NCBI GenBank assembly: GCA_947846985.1
Contig: CANTUZ010000021.1
Location: forward strand, 1,232,711-1,296,710
DNA: 64,000 nt
Direction of reading: 5' to 3'
Source: Fratercula arctica
Taxonomy: Eukaryota; Chordata; Aves; Charadriiformes; Alcidae
A program made the position numbers and the translations under genes. Below the pieces are notes generated by a model that saw nothing but the letters and a program-made list of their open reading frames with translations, had not been told where the DNA came from and searched no databases. The first letter of the stretch is position 1; each line of letters begins with the position of its first letter. Below, piece after piece: positions 22,176-34,644 of this stretch.

Positions 22176-24286
22176 CCTGCAAAGCTGTCATGGGCAAAAG
22201 GGAACATTGGAACCAGGGCAGTCTTGGTTTTTGCATCTGAAAAACACTGGATTCAAGACTTGATGGCAGGAAGGAAAGTGAGTAGCAGTGTAGAGCCCCT
22301 GGACTTCAGGAATGCTGATTTGGCCTAGTGAGGAAGCTGGTATGGAAGATGCCATGGAGGTAGCTGTGAACCAGAAAGGAGCTCAGAAAAGCTGGCAGCA
22401 CCTTAGGCACCTCATGGTCCAGGAACAAGAAGGATGCAGTCCAATACTCAGGACAACAAACAGACGGCTCAGCAGACCATCTTTGGCTAAGCAGAGTACT
22501 CAAGGCAGGTCACCAACATCAAAAGGCAGCATCCTGGAGTCAGAAGAAGCAATGAGCTACAAAGAAGGAATTGGGTAATAATTCCTAGGCATGTTCGGAT
22601 GCTGTTAGGTAAGCCAAACCTCAACCTGCCTTGGGTCATGCAAGGGGCATCCAGAGAAAAAGGCAACAAGCATCAGAAGCAACATCGACCTGTACAAAAG
22701 TAGCTGAAGACCAACAGAGGAAATGTGTGCCAACTGCTGTCTAGGGCAGATGATATCCTGAAAGCTGACAGACAGCGGGATGGGGGAGTCAATGTCTACT
22801 CATCTCAATATTCACCTACAAGGTCTCCCAGGCCACAGTGCCCTCTGAAAGAGTTGAAGAAAGCAGGAGTACCCCTCCCAGTAATGGGTGGGCATCAAAT
22901 CAATGAATGCCTGAGAAAGGCTGACCCATACAAGCCACGTGATGTGCTCCATAACAGGAATGCATTTTGGGGAGAGGTAGACCATCTGGAGGACTGGACC
23001 ACGGGAGTCTCATGGCAAGCACAAATGGTCCTGCACCTGGCAGGGCAGAACCTCCCTGGGTAGATCTGCCCCCTGGGACAGGGTGATGCGTGGGGAAAGA
23101 CTTGGAGGGTGGAAGGCAACAGATGCACCGGGCTCATCTTCCTGGACAAAGAGACCAGGCCGTGGTGAGGAGCTCTCCTGAATGCTCTGGAGAGGAAAAG
23201 AAAGGCTTGCAGAAAACAGCTCCCCACCAGCTGGGACTCAGCCCTGGGTCCCAGGCGACACATCTTCTCCCGGCACTAGGGCTTCACCATGCCTCCTTTC
23301 CCATGCCCCAGGGGACTCGTCAGCTTGGAGCACAACCCAGCACCGTGGCAGAGGCAAGGAAATTTCCCCCAACTCCCCAGCAAGCAAGGCCTGACAGGAC
23401 CCTGAAGTGCCACGTCCCTGAGGATGCTCAGGGAGGGGATGGGATCAGAACGGCCCTGCGTTCAAAAACAGCTCTCAGACTCCATCAGAAAGGTGATGCA
23501 CTTCCCTGCCCTCCAGGTATGGAGGCAGCTGGGACACATCCCAGGAGGGCAAGGGAAAGCCTTCGGCAGGCAAGCTTCCTGGGACAGACTCTCCCTACCC
23601 ATGGTGAGTCACGCTCTAATTGTGGATTGGCCGTGTGTCAGCCTTTTGGTGTGACGCCAAGCCAGGAGTGCGTGCTCTCTGCGGGTCCTTGTCCCACGCA
23701 GGCCTGTTTTTCCCTCCAGCCAGGGCAGCTGCATCCTAGCCCCAGGAAAACCACATCCAAGCACTGAGCTGTACCCAAGCACACCTCCAGGAAGCCCTAA
23801 TGGCCACTGCTCTCAGCCCGACCTTCTTGCCGGCACTGCCACAGCGCAGGCGGCTCACGGGACAGTCACTGTGTTTGGAAAAGTGTCCAGGCCATTGTGT
23901 CTCTTGCTGGTCAGGGTCCAAAGTGTGAGGCCAAAGTGCGTGGTGGTGTGAGGAGAGTGGGAGGAACAAGGCACTGTCCCGAGCCCTAACACACCGCTCA
24001 GGTGCTGAGGAAGAACCCAAGTCCATGGGGCTCCACTTGGGCCTTTTCTTCTGCCCGTACCGATGTGTTCCTGCATGGGAAGTCCTTGGGCTTCTCATCC
24101 CGGTTCTTGAAAGGAGCCTCCATGGTCTACTGGGCATGCCAGAAATGAGGAAATGAAACAGCAGTGCTGACAGAAACCAAAACACAACCTCTGCCATTAG
24201 GTAGGACATTTTGCTTTGGAGGTGAGTCTATTGGAAAATTACTGCCCGCAAGAAGTGACTGTGCACCTGGGGCAGTGCAGGAGCTG

Positions 24287-24294
24287 TATAAAAG
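24287..24294 (+). promoter_or_regulatory. TATA box of keratin gene 6
   Basis: TATAAAAG, with the exon 1 donor at 24353. Copied from gene 4. Confidence 0.85.
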
Positions 24295-24735
24295 CGGGCC
24301 CTTCTCTCCTCTGTAATCCACTCCTCTCCACCTCCATCTCCTTTGGAACAAGGTGAGTCTGAAGCCCTTCCTTCTCCTTCGACTCCTCTGGGATTTCTCA
24401 GCCCACACGTGCCCCTTTGTCCCATGCAGGGTCTTAGAACGGATTGCCGTGGGAGAGGGAAGGGAGCAGAAGGTGTGCCATGGAGAGAGGATGGGTCTTG
24501 GTTGAGGTGTCTCCTTAGCTTTAGGTAGATGGGGATCTCCCTGGGCTTGGTCACCTTTAGCAGGGCTCTTCTGAGGGAAAGGAGAAGCCTGTGGACCTCT
24601 CCACACAGCCTACAGCTCTCATCTCTGGTTCATGCCTTGGGTCCCTTGTGGTGGGGTGACAGGCTGCTCCTCACCCATCTCTCATGGTCTGCTTCCCCCT
24701 GCCCTCTCTCCCAGGTGCACCTCCAGCTCCAAGAC

Positions 24736-25050
24736 ATGTCCTGCTACAACCCCTGCCTGCCCTGCCAGCCCTGCGGCCCCACCCCGCTGGCCAACAGCTG
24801 CAATGAGCCCTGTGTCATGCAGTGCCAGGACTCCACCGTCGTCATCCAGCCCTCCCCCGTGGTGGTGACCCTGCCCGGACCCATCCTCAGCTCCTTCCCA
24901 CAGAGCACCGCCGTGGGATCCTCCACCTCCGCTGCCGTTGGCAGCATCCTCAGCTCTGCGGGAGTGCCCATCTCCTCCGGGGGCTTTGGCCTCTCCGGCC
25001 TCTCTGGCTTGGGCAGCCGCTACTGCGGCACAAGGTGCCCCCCCTGCTAA
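24736..25050 (+). CDS. Feather beta-keratin, gene 6 (104 aa)
   Basis: Variant Met28, Tyr96, Pro102, a combination found in no other gene here. The 5' half follows gene 4 (Met28), whereas the last nine codons follow genes 3, 7 and 8 (Tyr96, Pro102). The intron is 24353-24714 (362 bp), exon 2 starts at 24715, the hairpin is at 25083-25113 and AATAAA at 25444-25449. It is divergent from gene 5 with a type X flank. Confidence 0.96.
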   Translation: MSCYNPCLPCQPCGPTPLANSCNEPCVMQCQDSTVVIQPSPVVVTLPGPILSSFPQSTAVGSSTSAAVGSILSSAGVPISSGGFGLSGLSGLGSRYCGTRCPPC

Positions 25051-25082
25051 AGCTGCTGGCGATGGCCCTGGCAAGGTCCCCA

Positions 25083-25113
25083 GGTACCCAGACTGCTACC
25101 AGTCTGGGGTACC
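25083..25113 (+). repeat. 3' UTR hairpin, gene 6
   Basis: Same 31-base inverted repeat as in gene 4, at offset 9,677. Confidence 0.8.
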
Positions 25114-25670
25114 AGACTGGGGATGGAGCACTGTGATCTTGCTTTCAGAGGGGCTGAGCAACCCCAACACCCCTTCCATTCGGACGGGGCCAGCCCGGGC
25201 TCTCACAAAGCACGGCCCATGCCTGCCTTTCCCCTCTTCCATTCCCCTTTCCCTCTTGTGTCCTTGTTCTCTTCTGCTGCCCTGGGCTGTGAGCCCCACA
25301 GAGCCAGCCTAGGGAGGACCTGCTGGCCCTGCTCCCTCTCTGGGACAGGCAGATCGACACCTTGCGGGGTCTCTGACACAGCCCCTTGTGCTTTGTATAC
25401 TTGGGCCTCCACTCCGATTGACCTCATATCCCTCTTTTAACCCAATAAAGTTCTGCTGCATCCCAATCCACGCCTTTGTGTCATCCTCTTCTCTGCAGCA
25501 CTCTCCCAAGATTCACAGGGAGATGGATGTTGCTAAGGGGTGGTCTGGGGAGGGAGTTGTAGGATAAGGTTTTTCAGTGGCTCTTAACATGGGATTGCTT
25601 TGACTATCCTGGGTCGTGCATTTTGTGACACTCTGCTTTCTCATCTTCGCTACCAATCTGGGGCTGGATC

Positions 25671-28600
25671 GAATCATAGAATCAGAGAATGAGTTGGCTT
25701 GGAAGGGACCTCTAAAGGCCATCTAGTCCAACCCCCTGCAGTCAGCAGGGACATCTTCAACTAGAGCAGGTCGCTCAGAGCCTCATCCAGCCTGGCCTTG
25801 GATGTCTCCAGGGATGGGGCCTCCACCCCCAATCTGGGCAACCTGGGCCAGTGTCTCACCACCCTCAGGGTAAAGAACTTCTTCCTAATCTCTCATCTAA
25901 ACCTGCCCTGCTCTAGTTTAAAACCATTGCCCCTCGTCCTATCACGACATGCCCTTGCAAACAGCCCCTCCCCAGCTTTCCTGTAGGCCCCCTTCAGGGA
26001 CTGGAAGGGGCTGGAAGGTCTCCCCGGAGCCTTCTCTTCTCCAGGCTGAATCCCCCGAACTCTCTCAGCCTGTCCTCACAGCAGAGGGGCTCCAGCTCTC
26101 CCAGCATCTCCGGGGCCTCCTCTGGCCCCGCTCCAACTGCTCCGTGTCCTTCTTGTGCTGAGGGCTCCAGAGCTGGACACAGGACTCCAGGTGGGGTCTC
26201 ACCAGAGCAGAGCAGAGGGGCAGAATCACCTCTCTCGATCTGCTGGCCACGGTTCTTTTGATACAGCCCAGGATGCGATTGGCCTTCTGGGCTGCAAGCA
26301 CACGGTGTTGGCTCGTGTCCAGCTTTTCATCCACCAGTACCCCCAAGTCCTTTCCCATAGGGCTGCTCTCTATCACATCATCCCCCAGCCTTTATAGACA
26401 ACGAGGATTGTCCCAACCCAAGTGTAGGACCTTGCACTTGGCCTTGTTGAACTTCATGAGGTTTGCACGGGCCCACCTCTCCAGCTCGTCCAGGTCCCTC
26501 TGGATGACATCCCGTCCCTCTGGCATGTCAACCTCACCACTCAGCTTGGTGTCATCTGCAAACTTGCTGAGGGTGCACTTGATCCCACTGTCTATGTCAT
26601 TGATGAAGATATTGAACAGCACCGGTCCCAGTACGGATCCCTGAGGGACACCACTTGTCACCCCTCTCCATCTGGACATCGAGCCATTGACCACCTCCCT
26701 CTGGATGTGACCATCCAGCCAGTTCCTTGTCCACCGAATAGTCCCCCCATCAAATCCGGATCTCTCCAACTTAGAGAGAAGGATGTTATGGGGGATGTGC
26801 GTCAAAGGCCTTGCAGAAGTCCAGATAGATGATATCCGTTGCTCTTCCCTTGTCCGCTGATGCAGTCACTCCATTGTAGAAAGCCACTAGGTTGGTCAGG
26901 CAGGACTTGCCCCTGGTGAAGCCATGCTGGCTGTCTCCAATCACCTCCCTGTCCCCCATGTGCTTTAGCAAAGCTTCTAGGAGGATCTGTTCCATGATCT
27001 GCCCAGGCACAGAGGTGAGGCTCACAGGGTGGTAGTTCCCACGGTCCTCCTTTCCACTCTTCTTAAAAACGGGGGCGATGCTTCCCTTTTTCCAGTCGCC
27101 AGGGACTTCACCTGACTGCCATGGCTTTTCAAATATCATGCATTGTGGCTTGGCAACTACATCAGCCAGTTCCCTCAGGACTCTGGAGTGCACCTCATCA
27201 GGTCCCATAGACTTGTGTATGTTCACGTTCCTGAGGTGGTCACGAACCTTGTCTTCACTTACAGCGGGAGCGACTTTGTTCCCCACGTCCCTGTCTTGCG
27301 GTCCTTCAACTCGGGAAGCATGAGGAGAGAGGCTGGCAGTGAAGACTGAGGCTAAAAAGGTGTTGAGAACCTCAACCTTCTCCTCATCTATCGTTACCAG
27401 TTTGCCATTCTTGGTCATCAGGGAGGTTATGCTTTCTTGAACCTTCCTCTTCTGGTTGACATAGCCGTAGAAGCCCTTCTTGTTATTCTTAGCATCCCTT
27501 GCCAATTTCAGCTCCAGCTGTGCCTTGGCCTTCCTGACTTCCTCCCTACAGCGTCCCTATACTCCTCCCAGGACACCTGATGCTGCTAGAACTGCCTGGG
27601 CAGTTCCTTCTTGCCTTTTAGTTTGACCAACAGGTCCCAGCTCAGCCATACCGGTCTCCTCCCTTTCTTACTTAATTTCTTACACCTGGGGATCGAGAGC
27701 TCTTGTGCTCTATGCAAAGTGTCCTTGAAGATCTGCCAGCTCTCTTCTGCCCCCTTGTCCCTGAGAACCGTTTCCCAGGCGGTCCTATTGACTAACTCCT
27801 TGAAGAGCTGGAGGTTTGCTTTCCTAAAATTCAGGGTCCTGACTACGCTCCTCATCTGACACGTATCCCTCAGGACTGTGAACTCCACCAGTGCGTGGTC
27901 ACTGCAGCCCAGGTTGCCTCCAATCTTGACATCCCCCATGAGCTCACTCACGTTGGTGACTGTGAGGTCCAGTATCGTATCCCCTCGGGTAGGGCTGTCT
28001 ATTTCCTGTCTTAGGAAGTTATCGTCGAGGCACTCCAGGAACCTGCTGGATCGTCTACAGCTCGCCCTGTTACTTTTCCAGCAGGTGTCGGGGTCGTTGA
28101 AATCCCCCAGCAGGATGAGAGCCTTCGAGTGCGATGCCTCCTGTAGCTGGAGGAAGAAGGCTTCATCAGCAGGTTCCCCTTGATCAGGCGGCCTGTAGTA
28201 GACACCAACCACAAGGTCCCCCTTGTTGCCTCGGTCTCTAATTCCTACCCACAAGCTTTTGACTTCCTCTTGGCTGTTCTTTAGGGACATCTCTTCACGC
28301 TCTATCCACTCCTTGACATAGAGGGCAACACCTACGCCCCTCCTTCCTCACCTGTCCCTTCTGAACAGCTTGTAGCCATCCATAGCCACGTTCCAGTCAT
28401 AGGATTCGTACCACCACGTTTCAGTAATGGCCACTCTGTCGTAGCTTTCCAGCAGCACCGTAGCTTCCAGCTCCTCCTGTTTGCTGCCCATCCTGCGTGC
28501 ACTTGTGTAGAGGCACTTCAGCCAGGCTGTTGGCTGTGACACCTTCTTAGGGGAGCAGCCCTTGGGGTGTTTCACGGGTGTTTCCCTGTTGACTCCAACT

Positions 28601-28750
28601 ACTTCAGGAGCCCCTGGCTCGTCTCCGTAAGACTTTGACTGATGTGCAGCATCCCCAGCATCCCCAGCATGCCTCGGGGCAACAGGCCGAAGGCCCTTCC
28701 TAGCGCCCCATCCCTCTAACCCTGATGTCTTAATGACCCAACGCATTTCA
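25671..28750 (-). mobile_element. CR1 LINE, about 3.1 kb, minus strand
   Basis: The most complete CR1. Endonuclease pieces are at 27,586-28,290 and 28,348-28,650, the RT at 26,786-27,505 and 26,392-26,805, and the ORF2 C-terminus at 26,065-26,376. The frame break and in-frame TGA are the same as in the 15,994 copy, so the damage predates the duplication or the element was copied already dead. Both natural ends can be placed because the flank of gene 8 (about 36,000-36,045) keeps a related sequence without the element: the flank resumes at about 28,750 with 'cagtgacca'. Confidence 0.92.
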
Positions 28751-29057
28751 GTGACCATAGTTCTTCCAGTGATTTTAGGTCTTCTACCATGGCTTCTCTT
28801 CTTCATGCTCAGAAAGTGCCTTGCCCTCAGCCTCTCCTTCCCAAGGAAGTGATCCCGCCCCCTCTCACATCATACCCACCCACTGTTGAACTTCCTCCAC
28901 TCGGTCACGTTCTTTCTTGCAGTAGAGCCCAAAACTCAACACAGTGTTCTAGATGCTACGAGGGAAGGGCTGAGCAGAGTGGGGTCATTGCTCCCATTGA
29001 TCTCCTGGCTACACTCCTACTTATACAGCCCAGCCACAGTCCTCGGTGTCTGGAGCG

Positions 29058-29603
29058 GTGCTGTTTTGATGGGGTTACCGCAAAAGCACCTTTTCCTGGC
29101 CCTGCTTTTGGGCTGTTGCTTGTCAGGGGCTGAAGGATTTGCGGGGAGACAGGGCTGGTTGCTACCAAGCCAGCTGCCATTCAAGGCTCTGGGTGGACAT
29201 GTGTCATCTCACCCAGCTCTGTGCTGCAGCAGCTCAGCAGCTCCCCTTCCTCAGCTGCAAGCCTCTCTGCAGCCTTTGCTGCTGGTCACCACATTGCTTT
29301 GGAGAGCTCCTGGACAGCCCTTTGAGACACTCAGTCCACTCCTGCTGCCTCTCTTACGGCCCTGAGTCTCTCCCTGCTCCTTTGCCCCAGAAACATTCCC
29401 AGGAATCCCTGGGCACGGACAGGGAAGGAGCAGGGCAAGGACCTGTGGGCCTTCGTAGTGTGTTTCTGAGCACTAAGCACCCACCAGTTGTTCTGCTGAT
29501 CTGCTGTCGCAGTGGGGTAGGGAGAGAACTGGAATATCAAGAGACTGAAATACCCTTGGGTCACCATCAGGGCAATCTAAGAAGGGAAGGGAAAAAAGAG
29601 AAC
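29058..29603. repeat. Keratin-unit tail module, copy 2
   Basis: Near-identical to 9,015-9,560. A decayed CR1 scrap precedes it at about 28,913-29,057 and a CR1 3' end follows at 29,728-29,813. Confidence 0.6.
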
Positions 29604-29727
29604 GAAAAAAATTGTGTTGCAAGGCAATCACCCACAGCCTAACACCAGCAGACCGATGCCCAGCCAGTCTCTGAGGAGCAGCTGCTTTGGAAAGACAGCC
29701 CACAGTTTTATTGCTGAGCATGATGGT

Positions 29728-29813
29728 ATATGACATGTCGGGGCGGGCGATGGGACTGCATGATCTTTAAAGGTCTCTTCCAATCCAAACCATTCTATGA
29801 TTCTTTGGTATTA
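29728..29813 (+). mobile_element. CR1 3' end fragment (copy)
   Basis: Copy of the 9,685-9,770 fragment, ending in 'attctatgattct'. Confidence 0.8.
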
Positions 29814-30316
29814 GGCTTCTACAATAAGGCAGCCCACTGCACTACGTTACTCCCTTTGAGAAAGCTATGGTTAGCATGGGTTCTCCTGGCCTCTCCTCAG
29901 AAGCTAGTGCTTATTTCTTCTCAATACCACATTCCCTCCTGATGACTTCCATCCCACGGTTAAGCTTATCCAGGAAAAAGAAAAGGTGTGCATAACAAAG
30001 GGGACGGTAGTGATCCATGTAGGGTAATTCAATCCCGACCCAAAAAGGCAGACAAATTTAGAAACCAGAGGATCACCTGATGCATGACTGAGCATACTCA
30101 GTGCAAGCCTGTGTTGGCAATCACCACAAAATCATCCCCAACACCTCCCTCCCAATAACCACCCCTCAGCAACATATGTCTCCCTGGGCATCTTAGGAGA
30201 GCATCTGCGGTGAAAGGATGACACAGAGGCATAGGCTGGGATGCAGCAGAACTTTAATGAGTCGAAAGAGGGAAAGGAGGTCCATCCAAGTGGAAGCCTC
30301 AGTACAGGCAACAGCT

Positions 30317-30631
30317 TTAGCAGGGGGGGCACCTTGTGCCGCAGTAGCGGCTGCCCAAGCCAGAGAGGCCGGAGAGGCCAAAGCCCCCGGAGGAGATGGG
30401 CACTCCCGCAGAGCTGAGGATGCTGCCAACGGCAGCGGAGGTGGAGGATCCCACGGCGGTGCTCTGTGGGAAGGAGCTGAGGATGGGTCCGGGCAGGGTC
30501 ACCACCACGGGGGAGGGCTGGATGACGACGGTGGAGTCCTGGCACTGCCTGACACAGGGCTCATTGCAGCTGTTGGCCAGCGGGGTGGGGCCGCAGGGCT
30601 GGCATGGCAGGCAGGGGTTGTAGCAGGACAT
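30317..30631 (-). CDS. Feather beta-keratin, gene 7 (104 aa)
   Basis: Variant Arg28, Tyr96, Pro102. The coding exon and the short 3' UTR (ATTAAA at 30253-30258) match gene 3 directly, but its intron (30653-31014, 362 bp), exon 1 and promoter match gene 4 in inverted orientation. The gene is thus a junction product: gene-3-type body driven by a gene-4-type X promoter. The acceptor side of the intron still carries the gene 3 base at the position paired with 14,986, which places the switch within a few bases to tens of bases. Confidence 0.96.
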   Translation of the reverse strand: MSCYNPCLPCQPCGPTPLANSCNEPCVRQCQDSTVVIQPSPVVVTLPGPILSSFPQSTAVGSSTSAAVGSILSSAGVPISSGGFGLSGLSGLGSRYCGTRCPPC

Positions 30632-31072
30632 GTCTTGGAGCTGGAGGTGCACCTGGGAGAGAGGGCAGGGGGAAGCAGACCATGAGAGATGGGTGAGGAG
30701 CAGTCTGTCACCCCACCACAAGGGATCCAAGGCATGAACCAGAGATGAGAGCTGTAGGCTGTGTGGAGAGGTCCACAGGCTTCTCCTTTCCCTCAGAAGA
30801 GCCCTGCTAAAGGTGACCAAGCCCAGGGAGATCCCCATCTACCTAAAGCTAAGGAGACACCTCAGCCAAGACCCATCCTCTCTCCATGGCACACCTTCTG
30901 CTCCCTTCCCTCTCCCACGGCAATCCGTTCCAAGACCCTGCATGGGACAAAGGGGCACGTGTGGGCTGAGAAATCCCAGAGGAGTCGAAGGAGAAGGAAG
31001 GGCTTCAGACTCACCTTGTTCCAAAGGAGATGGAGGTGGAGAGGAGTGGATTACAGAGGAGAGAAGGGCCCG

Positions 31073-31080
31073 CTTTTATA
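31073..31080 (-). promoter_or_regulatory. TATA box of keratin gene 7
   Basis: TATAAAAG on the minus strand, at the mirror position of the gene 4 TATA box (sum 45,690). Confidence 0.85.
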
Positions 31081-32819
31081 CAGCTCCTGCACTGCCCCAG
31101 GTGCACAGTCACTTCTTGCGGGCAGTAATTTTCCAATAGACTCACCTCCAAAGCAAAATGTCCTACCTAATGGCAGAGGTTGTGTTTTGGTTTCTGTCAG
31201 CACTGCTGTTTCATTTCCTCATTTCTGGCATGCCCAGTAGACCATGGAGGCTCCTTTCAAGAACCGGGATGAGAAGCCCAAGGACTTCCCATGCAGGAAC
31301 ACATCGGTACGGGCAGAAGAAAAGGCCCAAGTGGAGCCCCATGGACTTGGGTTCTTCCTCAGCACCTGAGCGGTGTGTTAGGGCTCGGGACAGTGCCTTG
31401 TTCCTCCCACTCTCCTCACACCACCACGCACTTTGGCCTCACACTTTGGACCCTGACCAGCAAGAGACACAATGGCCTGGACACTTTTCCAAACACAGTG
31501 ACTGTCCCGTGAGCCGCCTGCGCTGTGGCAGTGCCGGCAAGAAGGTCGGGCTGAGAGCAGTGGCCATTAGGGCTTCCTGGAGGTGTGCTTGGGTACAGCT
31601 CAGTGCTTGGATGTGGTTTTCCTGGGGCTAGGATGCAGCTGCCCTGGCTGGAGGGAAAAACAGGCCTGCGTGGGACAAGGACCCGCAGAGAGCACGCACT
31701 CCTGGCTTGGCGTCACACCAAAAGGCTGACACACGGCCAATCCACAATTAGAGCGTGACTCACCATGGGTAGGGAGAGTCTGTCCCAGGAAGCTTGCCTG
31801 CCGAAGGCTTTCCCTTGCCCTCCTGGGATGTGTCCCAGCTGCCTCCATACCTGGAGGGCAGGGAAGTGCATCACCTTTCTGATGGAGTCTGAGAGCTGTT
31901 TTTGAACGCAGGGCCGTTCTGATCCCATCCCCTCCCTGAGCATCCTCAGGGACGTGGCACTTCAGGGTCCTGTCAGGCCTTGCTTGCTGGCGAGTTGGGG
32001 GAAATTTCCTTGCCTCTGCCACGGTGCTGGGTTGTGCTCCAAGCTGACGAGTCCCCTGGGGCATGGGAAAGGAGGCATGGTGAAGCCCTAGTGCCGGGAG
32101 AAGATGTGTCGCCTGGGACCCAGGGCTGAGTCCCAGCTGGTGGGGAGCTGTTTTCTGCAAGCCTTTCTTTTCCTCTCCAGAGCATTCAGGAGAGCTCCTC
32201 ACCACGGCCTGGTCTCTTTGTCCAGGAAGATGAGCCCGGTGCATCTGTTGCCTTCCACCCTCCAAGTGTCTCTCCATCGCTGAGCCTGCCCCAGGGGGCA
32301 GATCTACCCGGAGCAGGTTCAAGGGCTCTAGGACCATGCCGTAGTTCAGTGCCCAGTCCCTACTGATGCAAGAGGTTCTTCCTTTCCAGGTGCAGGACTT
32401 GACATTTTTCCTTCTTGAATGTCATAAGGCTCCTGTGGGCCCATTTCTGGAGGCTGTCTAGGTCGGCCTCTGTGGGAGCCCTGCCCTGGAGTGCATCAGC
32501 TGCTATGTACGGGTGGGATTTTCTCAGGCAGTCCTTGATGTGATGCCCACCCATTGCCAGGAGGGGTCCCCCTCCCTTCTTCAACTCTTTCAGAGGGCAC
32601 TGTGGCCCGGGAGATCTTGTAGGTGAAGACTGAGAGACAAGGCACTGGCTCCTCCCAGCCTGTTCTCTGTCCACTGTTCAGGAAATCGCCGCCCCAGTCA
32701 GCAATGGGCCCCCGTTTTTCTCTGTCAGTCTTCAGCTGATCTTGTAGGGGTGGATGTTGTTCTTGATGCTTTTTGCCTGTTTCTCCGGGTGCCCTTTGCA
32801 AGACGCAAAGCCAGCTGAG

Positions 32820-33710
32820 CTTTGCCTTAATATTCTTAACTCATCTGTGTGGCCCTTTGCTGGACTCCAGTGTGGCTATGTCTTTCTCGTACTAAAGAGT
32901 TGCAAGCTTGACACGTTTCATGGCAGTTGTGGTCTCAGAAGTGCTGAGCAGAGAAGAGGGATCACCTTCTGTACTGCAGCCCATGGTGCTGTTGGCTGCC
33001 GTTGCTGCAAGGGCGCAGGGCTGCCTCATGTTGTCCACCAGGACCCATGTCCTTGCCTGCAAAGCTGTTTTGCAGCCCATCAGCCCCAGCCTGCAGTGAC
33101 GCGTGAGGTTCTTCTTCCCTCACTGCAGGACTTTGCATAAAGAGATTTTTGGATTTCCCTTGCCTGAACCTCATGACATTCCTGTCTGCCCATGTCTCCA
33201 CCTTCTTGACATCCCTCTGAACAGCAGCACAGCTATCTGCTGTATCAACGCCCTCCTCCTCTGAGTGGTGCGTCACCTGCAGACTTGCTGAAGGTGTAAT
33301 CCTTTGAACCCCGCAGGCCATTAAAAAAGGGATTAAACACTAGTGAGCCTAGTCCGGATCCAGGCAGTGCAGCAAGAGTGACTGGCCTCTACCTGGACTT
33401 CGTGCCCCTCGTCACAGCCCGTGGAGACCTGGAGATTAACAACATTTGCTGCAGTGCCCTTGCCCACCGGAGGCAGGCACGTCATCAAAGAAGGCCATGA
33501 GTTTGGTGAGGCCTGCTTTCCCCTCCATAAATCCACGCTGACCGCTCACAATCACCTTCTTGTTCTTTCCTGTGGGAAAATGGCTTCCCGGATGATTTGC
33601 GCCATCACCTTTTGCAGGGACTGAGGTGAGGCTGACCTGCCTGTCCTTCCCCGGCTCCTCCTTCATGCCCTTCCGGAAGATAGGAGGCCTGCTGGCTTTC
33701 TTCCAGTCCT
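32820..33710 (-). mobile_element. Old CR1 remnant, type Y flank of gene 8
   Basis: Mirror copy of the remnant at 11,980-12,870, with the same decayed RT text at 33,436-33,666. Confidence 0.7.
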
Positions 33711-34636
33711 CAGATGCATTTCCTGACTGCTGGGACTTTCAAAGGGAGTTGAGGGCAGCGCGGTAGCGACACCGTGTCAGTCCAATCTGTTCAAATGTTT
33801 TCCAGACTCTATTCTGCTCTACTGTGGGTAAGTCTTCCCTCCTCCGGACTTTCTGAGGAATATCAGGATCCCAAATTCCTGTGAGAAAATCCTACCAGTA
33901 AAGACCAAGGCCCAGAACGCTTAGAGTAACCCTTCCTGCATCCCCCGTCCTCAGAGAAGCTGCCCCGTTCAATGCTGGGGCTGCCTTTGCCCAGGCATCA
34001 CTTTTGATGGTGACCTACCTGGAAGGAGACCTTCTTGTGCTATGTGCTTTGCCTGCTTCAACGCCAGGTAGGCTTTGGCTTTGCGCACCCCAGCCCTGCA
34101 TACTCAGACAGCCAGGCAAATGTTCTCCCCAGAGCAAAGGGCATCGAGAGGAAGAGAGCTGAAACCATCTCCCTTTTCATGGAGATGCAATGGCCAGTGA
34201 CTGCTGGGGTGAGCTGAGAGAGAGAAGCAAGTGGCATGTCCTTAAAGGAAGAGGAGCCTTTGGATGGTCTGCTGATGTGTGTGGTGTGGGGCAGAGCTGG
34301 GCATCTTCCTGCAAAGGGAGTTGCAAACAATCGCACTTCACTGCCCCAAGCCACCTTTCCCTGCCTGCACGAGACCCCAACAGCACTTGGGGCTCATCTT
34401 CTGCCTGCCCCGAAACAATTCAGCCTGGGATATCGTTTGGCCTCTCATCCTGGCACGTGAAAGAAGCCTGCATAACGGGCAAAGCATGACAGAAATGAGG
34501 AAATGAAATGACAGCGTTGATGGAACCAAAACTAGAACATGTGCCATTAGGTAGGATATTTTGCTTTGGAGGTGAGTCTGTTGGAAAATTACTGCCCGCG
34601 TGGAGTCACCATTGGCCTTGGGCTGTGCGGGCGCAG

Positions 34637-34644
34637 TATAAAAG
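34637..34644 (+). promoter_or_regulatory. TATA box of keratin gene 8
   Basis: TATAAAAG with the donor at 34704. The donor-like CTTTGGAGGTGAGTCTG element is upstream at about 34,564-34,580. Confidence 0.85.

Larger units (their letters stand above)
23098..28727 (+). repeat. Direct copy of 13421-19050 (offset 9677)
   Basis: A 5.6 kb block copied without net indels. Matching landmarks are TATA 14610/24287, ATG 15059/24736, poly(A) signal 15767/25444 and CR1 start 15994/25671. It carries the type X promoter flank, a whole keratin gene and a CR1. Only scattered single-base differences were noticed. Confidence 0.93.
27554..30711 (+). repeat. Direct copy of 7521-10668 (offset about 20043)
   Basis: The offset is 20,033 at the left edge and 20,043 after small insertions near 8,070 and 8,620, where the copy carries an extra 'gcatcccca' unit. 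It then stays at 20,043 through the coding exon of gene 7. The copy includes the CR1 endonuclease part, the tail module and the 3' side of a keratin gene. The direct match stops in the intron at about 10,669/30,712, where the flipped block begins. Confidence 0.92.
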
